The notes beneath the pieces are model-generated. The model saw nothing but the letters and a program-made list of their open reading frames with translations. It ran no database searches and was not told where the DNA came from. This document shows, in pieces, positions 62,962 through 64,000 of a stretch of 64,000 bases of DNA (position 1 is the stretch's first letter; the number at the start of each line of letters is the position of its first letter). The DNA comes from CAWGXG01 sp963826505 (GTDB lineage Bacteria; Chloroflexota; Anaerolineae; Aggregatilineales; Aggregatilineaceae), in NCBI GenBank assembly GCA_963826505.1, contig CAWGXG010000008.1:248001-312000 (forward strand), in the 5' to 3' direction. Position numbers and translations under genes: made by a program.

Positions 62962-64000
62962 ATGGGTACATCGCGGGGGTTGCAAGCACGGCTCAGCGAA
63001 ACACTGCGTTTGGCACTGGTTTACCGTCTGGCGACGGAACTAAACGCGGAAATGTCCTCGGCGGATGTGCTTCATCGCGTCCTCTACTCGGCGGCCCAGG
63101 CCCTCGGGACACCCTATGCTAGCATCATCGCCTTTCGTGACAAGAGTATGGTGTCGGTCTGCGCGCTAGGCGCGGGGAGCGATGCCAACGCTGTGCCTGT
63201 GATCGAGCGCGTTTTGAAGGATGGGCTGGCAGGGTTTGTGCTGCACAATTACCGTACCGTCATCGTCAATGATATTACGAACAATCCTTTGTGGATGCGC
63301 CTGCCGGACGAGCCTCTTTCACCAAGCGAGGGATCGGCGCTGTGCGTCCCGTTGATTCATTCCGGCGAGGTAGTGGGCGTGATGACGCTGGCCCACCCGG
63401 TTCCCAGTTATTTTTCGGCAGACGCGATCAACCTGACGAATACCATTAGCGAGATGGGAGCGGCGGCGCTCTCGAACACGCTGTTATTGGAGGAAGCTCG
63501 CCGCGCGCGTTATCGCTACAGCACGCTGTTTGATGATGTCATCGCGCCGATCATTCTCACAGATCTGAACGGCCAGATTTTGATGGTGAATCGCCAGACG
63601 TGTGAGTTCCTGGGGTTCGTGCGCGAGGAACTGGTGCACCGCAGCATCACGTCTGTGCACCGCGCGGGGACGGGCCCGCTGGGCAACGGGCGTTTTGACC
63701 ATCTCACCCGCGGAACTGAGGTGCGCTTCCAATCGACCGTGTGGACCAAAGACGGCGCGTCGCGCCCTGTACAGGTGTACGCCAAACGCATCAGTGGGCG
63801 CGGTGAGGCCGATATGATCCAGTGGATCGAGCACGATCTTTCGCCTCAACTGGAATTAGATCAACTGCGCCAGGACCTCAGCGCGATGGTCTATCATGAC
63901 TTGCGGGGACCGTTGGGCAATATCTACACCAGTCTGCAGGTGCTCAATCGGCTGTTGGCTGACCACCCCGATCCGAATGTGCACAGCATGTTGGAGACGG
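62962..64000 (+). CDS. GAF/PAS sensor histidine kinase, partial (3' end outside the window)
   Basis: The frame opens at ATG 62962 (GAGGG upstream) and stays open for 346 codons to the window edge. It reads a GAF domain (about 25-180, VLYSAAQALGTPYASIIAF...GEVVGVMTLAH), a PAS domain (about 185-295, ILTDLNGQILMVN...) and a HisKA H-box MVYHDLRGPLGNI near 312. The catalytic HATPase must lie beyond 64000. No membrane segment is seen. It resembles the C-terminal half of the kinase at 40516, but is not in an operon with any gene here. Confidence 0.9.
   Translation, partial: MGTSRGLQARLSETLRLALVYRLATELNAEMSSADVLHRVLYSAAQALGTPYASIIAFRDKSMVSVCALGAGSDANAVPVIERVLKDGLAGFVLHNYRTVIVNDITNNPLWMRLPDEPLSPSEGSALCVPLIHSGEVVGVMTLAHPVPSYFSADAINLTNTISEMGAAALSNTLLLEEARRARYRYSTLFDDVIAPIILTDLNGQILMVNRQTCEFLGFVREELVHRSITSVHRAGTGPLGNGRFDHLTRGTEVRFQSTVWTKDGASRPVQVYAKRISGRGEADMIQWIEHDLSPQLELDQLRQDLSAMVYHDLRGPLGNIYTSLQVLNRLLADHPDPNVHSMLET

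Noticed and set aside
1..64000. tRNA, rRNA or CRISPR arrays.
   Set aside because: No cloverleaf T-loop patterns, rRNA-like stretches or short regularly spaced repeats were noticed on reading both strands; a dedicated search (tRNAscan-SE, a CRISPR finder) would settle it.

Overview
The window looks like a chromosomal segment of a GC-rich Chloroflexota bacterium, probably Anaerolineae-like. This is inferred from gene content: GAF-rich histidine kinases, lipoproteins and secreted proteins with Thr/Pro linkers, Nbr1-like FW repeats fused to an M23 peptidase, two class A penicillin-binding proteins with C-terminal extensions, and a Hanks-type kinase fused to a response regulator. No rRNA, tRNA, CRISPR array, phage module or plasmid origin was seen. 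Most genes are housekeeping or envelope genes.

Layout. 1-5 kb: the 5' end of a PadR-type regulator with a dyad beside it, a WD40 lipoprotein, a second lipoprotein, a Ser/Thr kinase-receiver-HTH fusion and a GNAT enzyme. 5-13.8 kb (minus strand): a 1460-residue class A PBP, a MaoC hydratase, a methyltransferase, a single-pass membrane protein, and metK behind a complete SAM-I riboswitch with promoter and terminator. 13.8-19.4 kb (plus strand): a HAD-IIA phosphatase, a peptidase-MA-like pair (one with a zinc motif, one without), rlmN and a MoaD/ThiS protein, then a decayed AhpD-like pseudogene. 19.4-30.1 kb: a multi-PAS/GAF histidine kinase, two thioredoxin-fold proteins, icd, an M23 peptidase with four FW repeats, a PhoR/PhoB-like two-component pair and a STAS protein. 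30.1-31.05 kb: an IS982-family element with a broken transposase. 31.2-37.3 kb (minus strand): a substrate-binding protein made of two nearly identical copies, pgl, zwf, a PMT-type and a family-2 glycosyltransferase. 37.5-44.3 kb: a double GNAT, a methyltransferase, an isochorismatase-fold hydrolase, a 1127-residue membrane histidine kinase and a CBS protein. 44.4-48.4 kb: an exopolysaccharide-type glycosyltransferase group. 48.5-54 kb: a PA14/SH3b secreted protein, an unknown protein with four conserved-looking cysteines and a second class A PBP. 54-64 kb: two TPR proteins flanking rsmG/recF, a tiny secreted peptide, a sugar isomerase-like protein, a lipoprotein, two overlapping deoxynucleoside kinases (the first fused to a MazG domain) and the start of another GAF/PAS histidine kinase.

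Many otherwise intact genes carry single frameshifts (HAD, MA peptidase, pgl, zwf, PMT glycosyltransferase, second PBP, one lipoprotein). The density, the 1-nt size where I could resolve it, and the good conservation on both sides suggest assembly indel errors rather than gene decay. Two loci look genuinely dead: the AhpD-like remnant (two nonsense codons plus a frameshift) and probably the IS982 transposase. Functional themes are cell-wall synthesis and surface polysaccharide, signal transduction, NADPH supply (zwf, pgl, icd), SAM supply and use (metK, rlmN, methyltransferases) and deoxynucleotide salvage.
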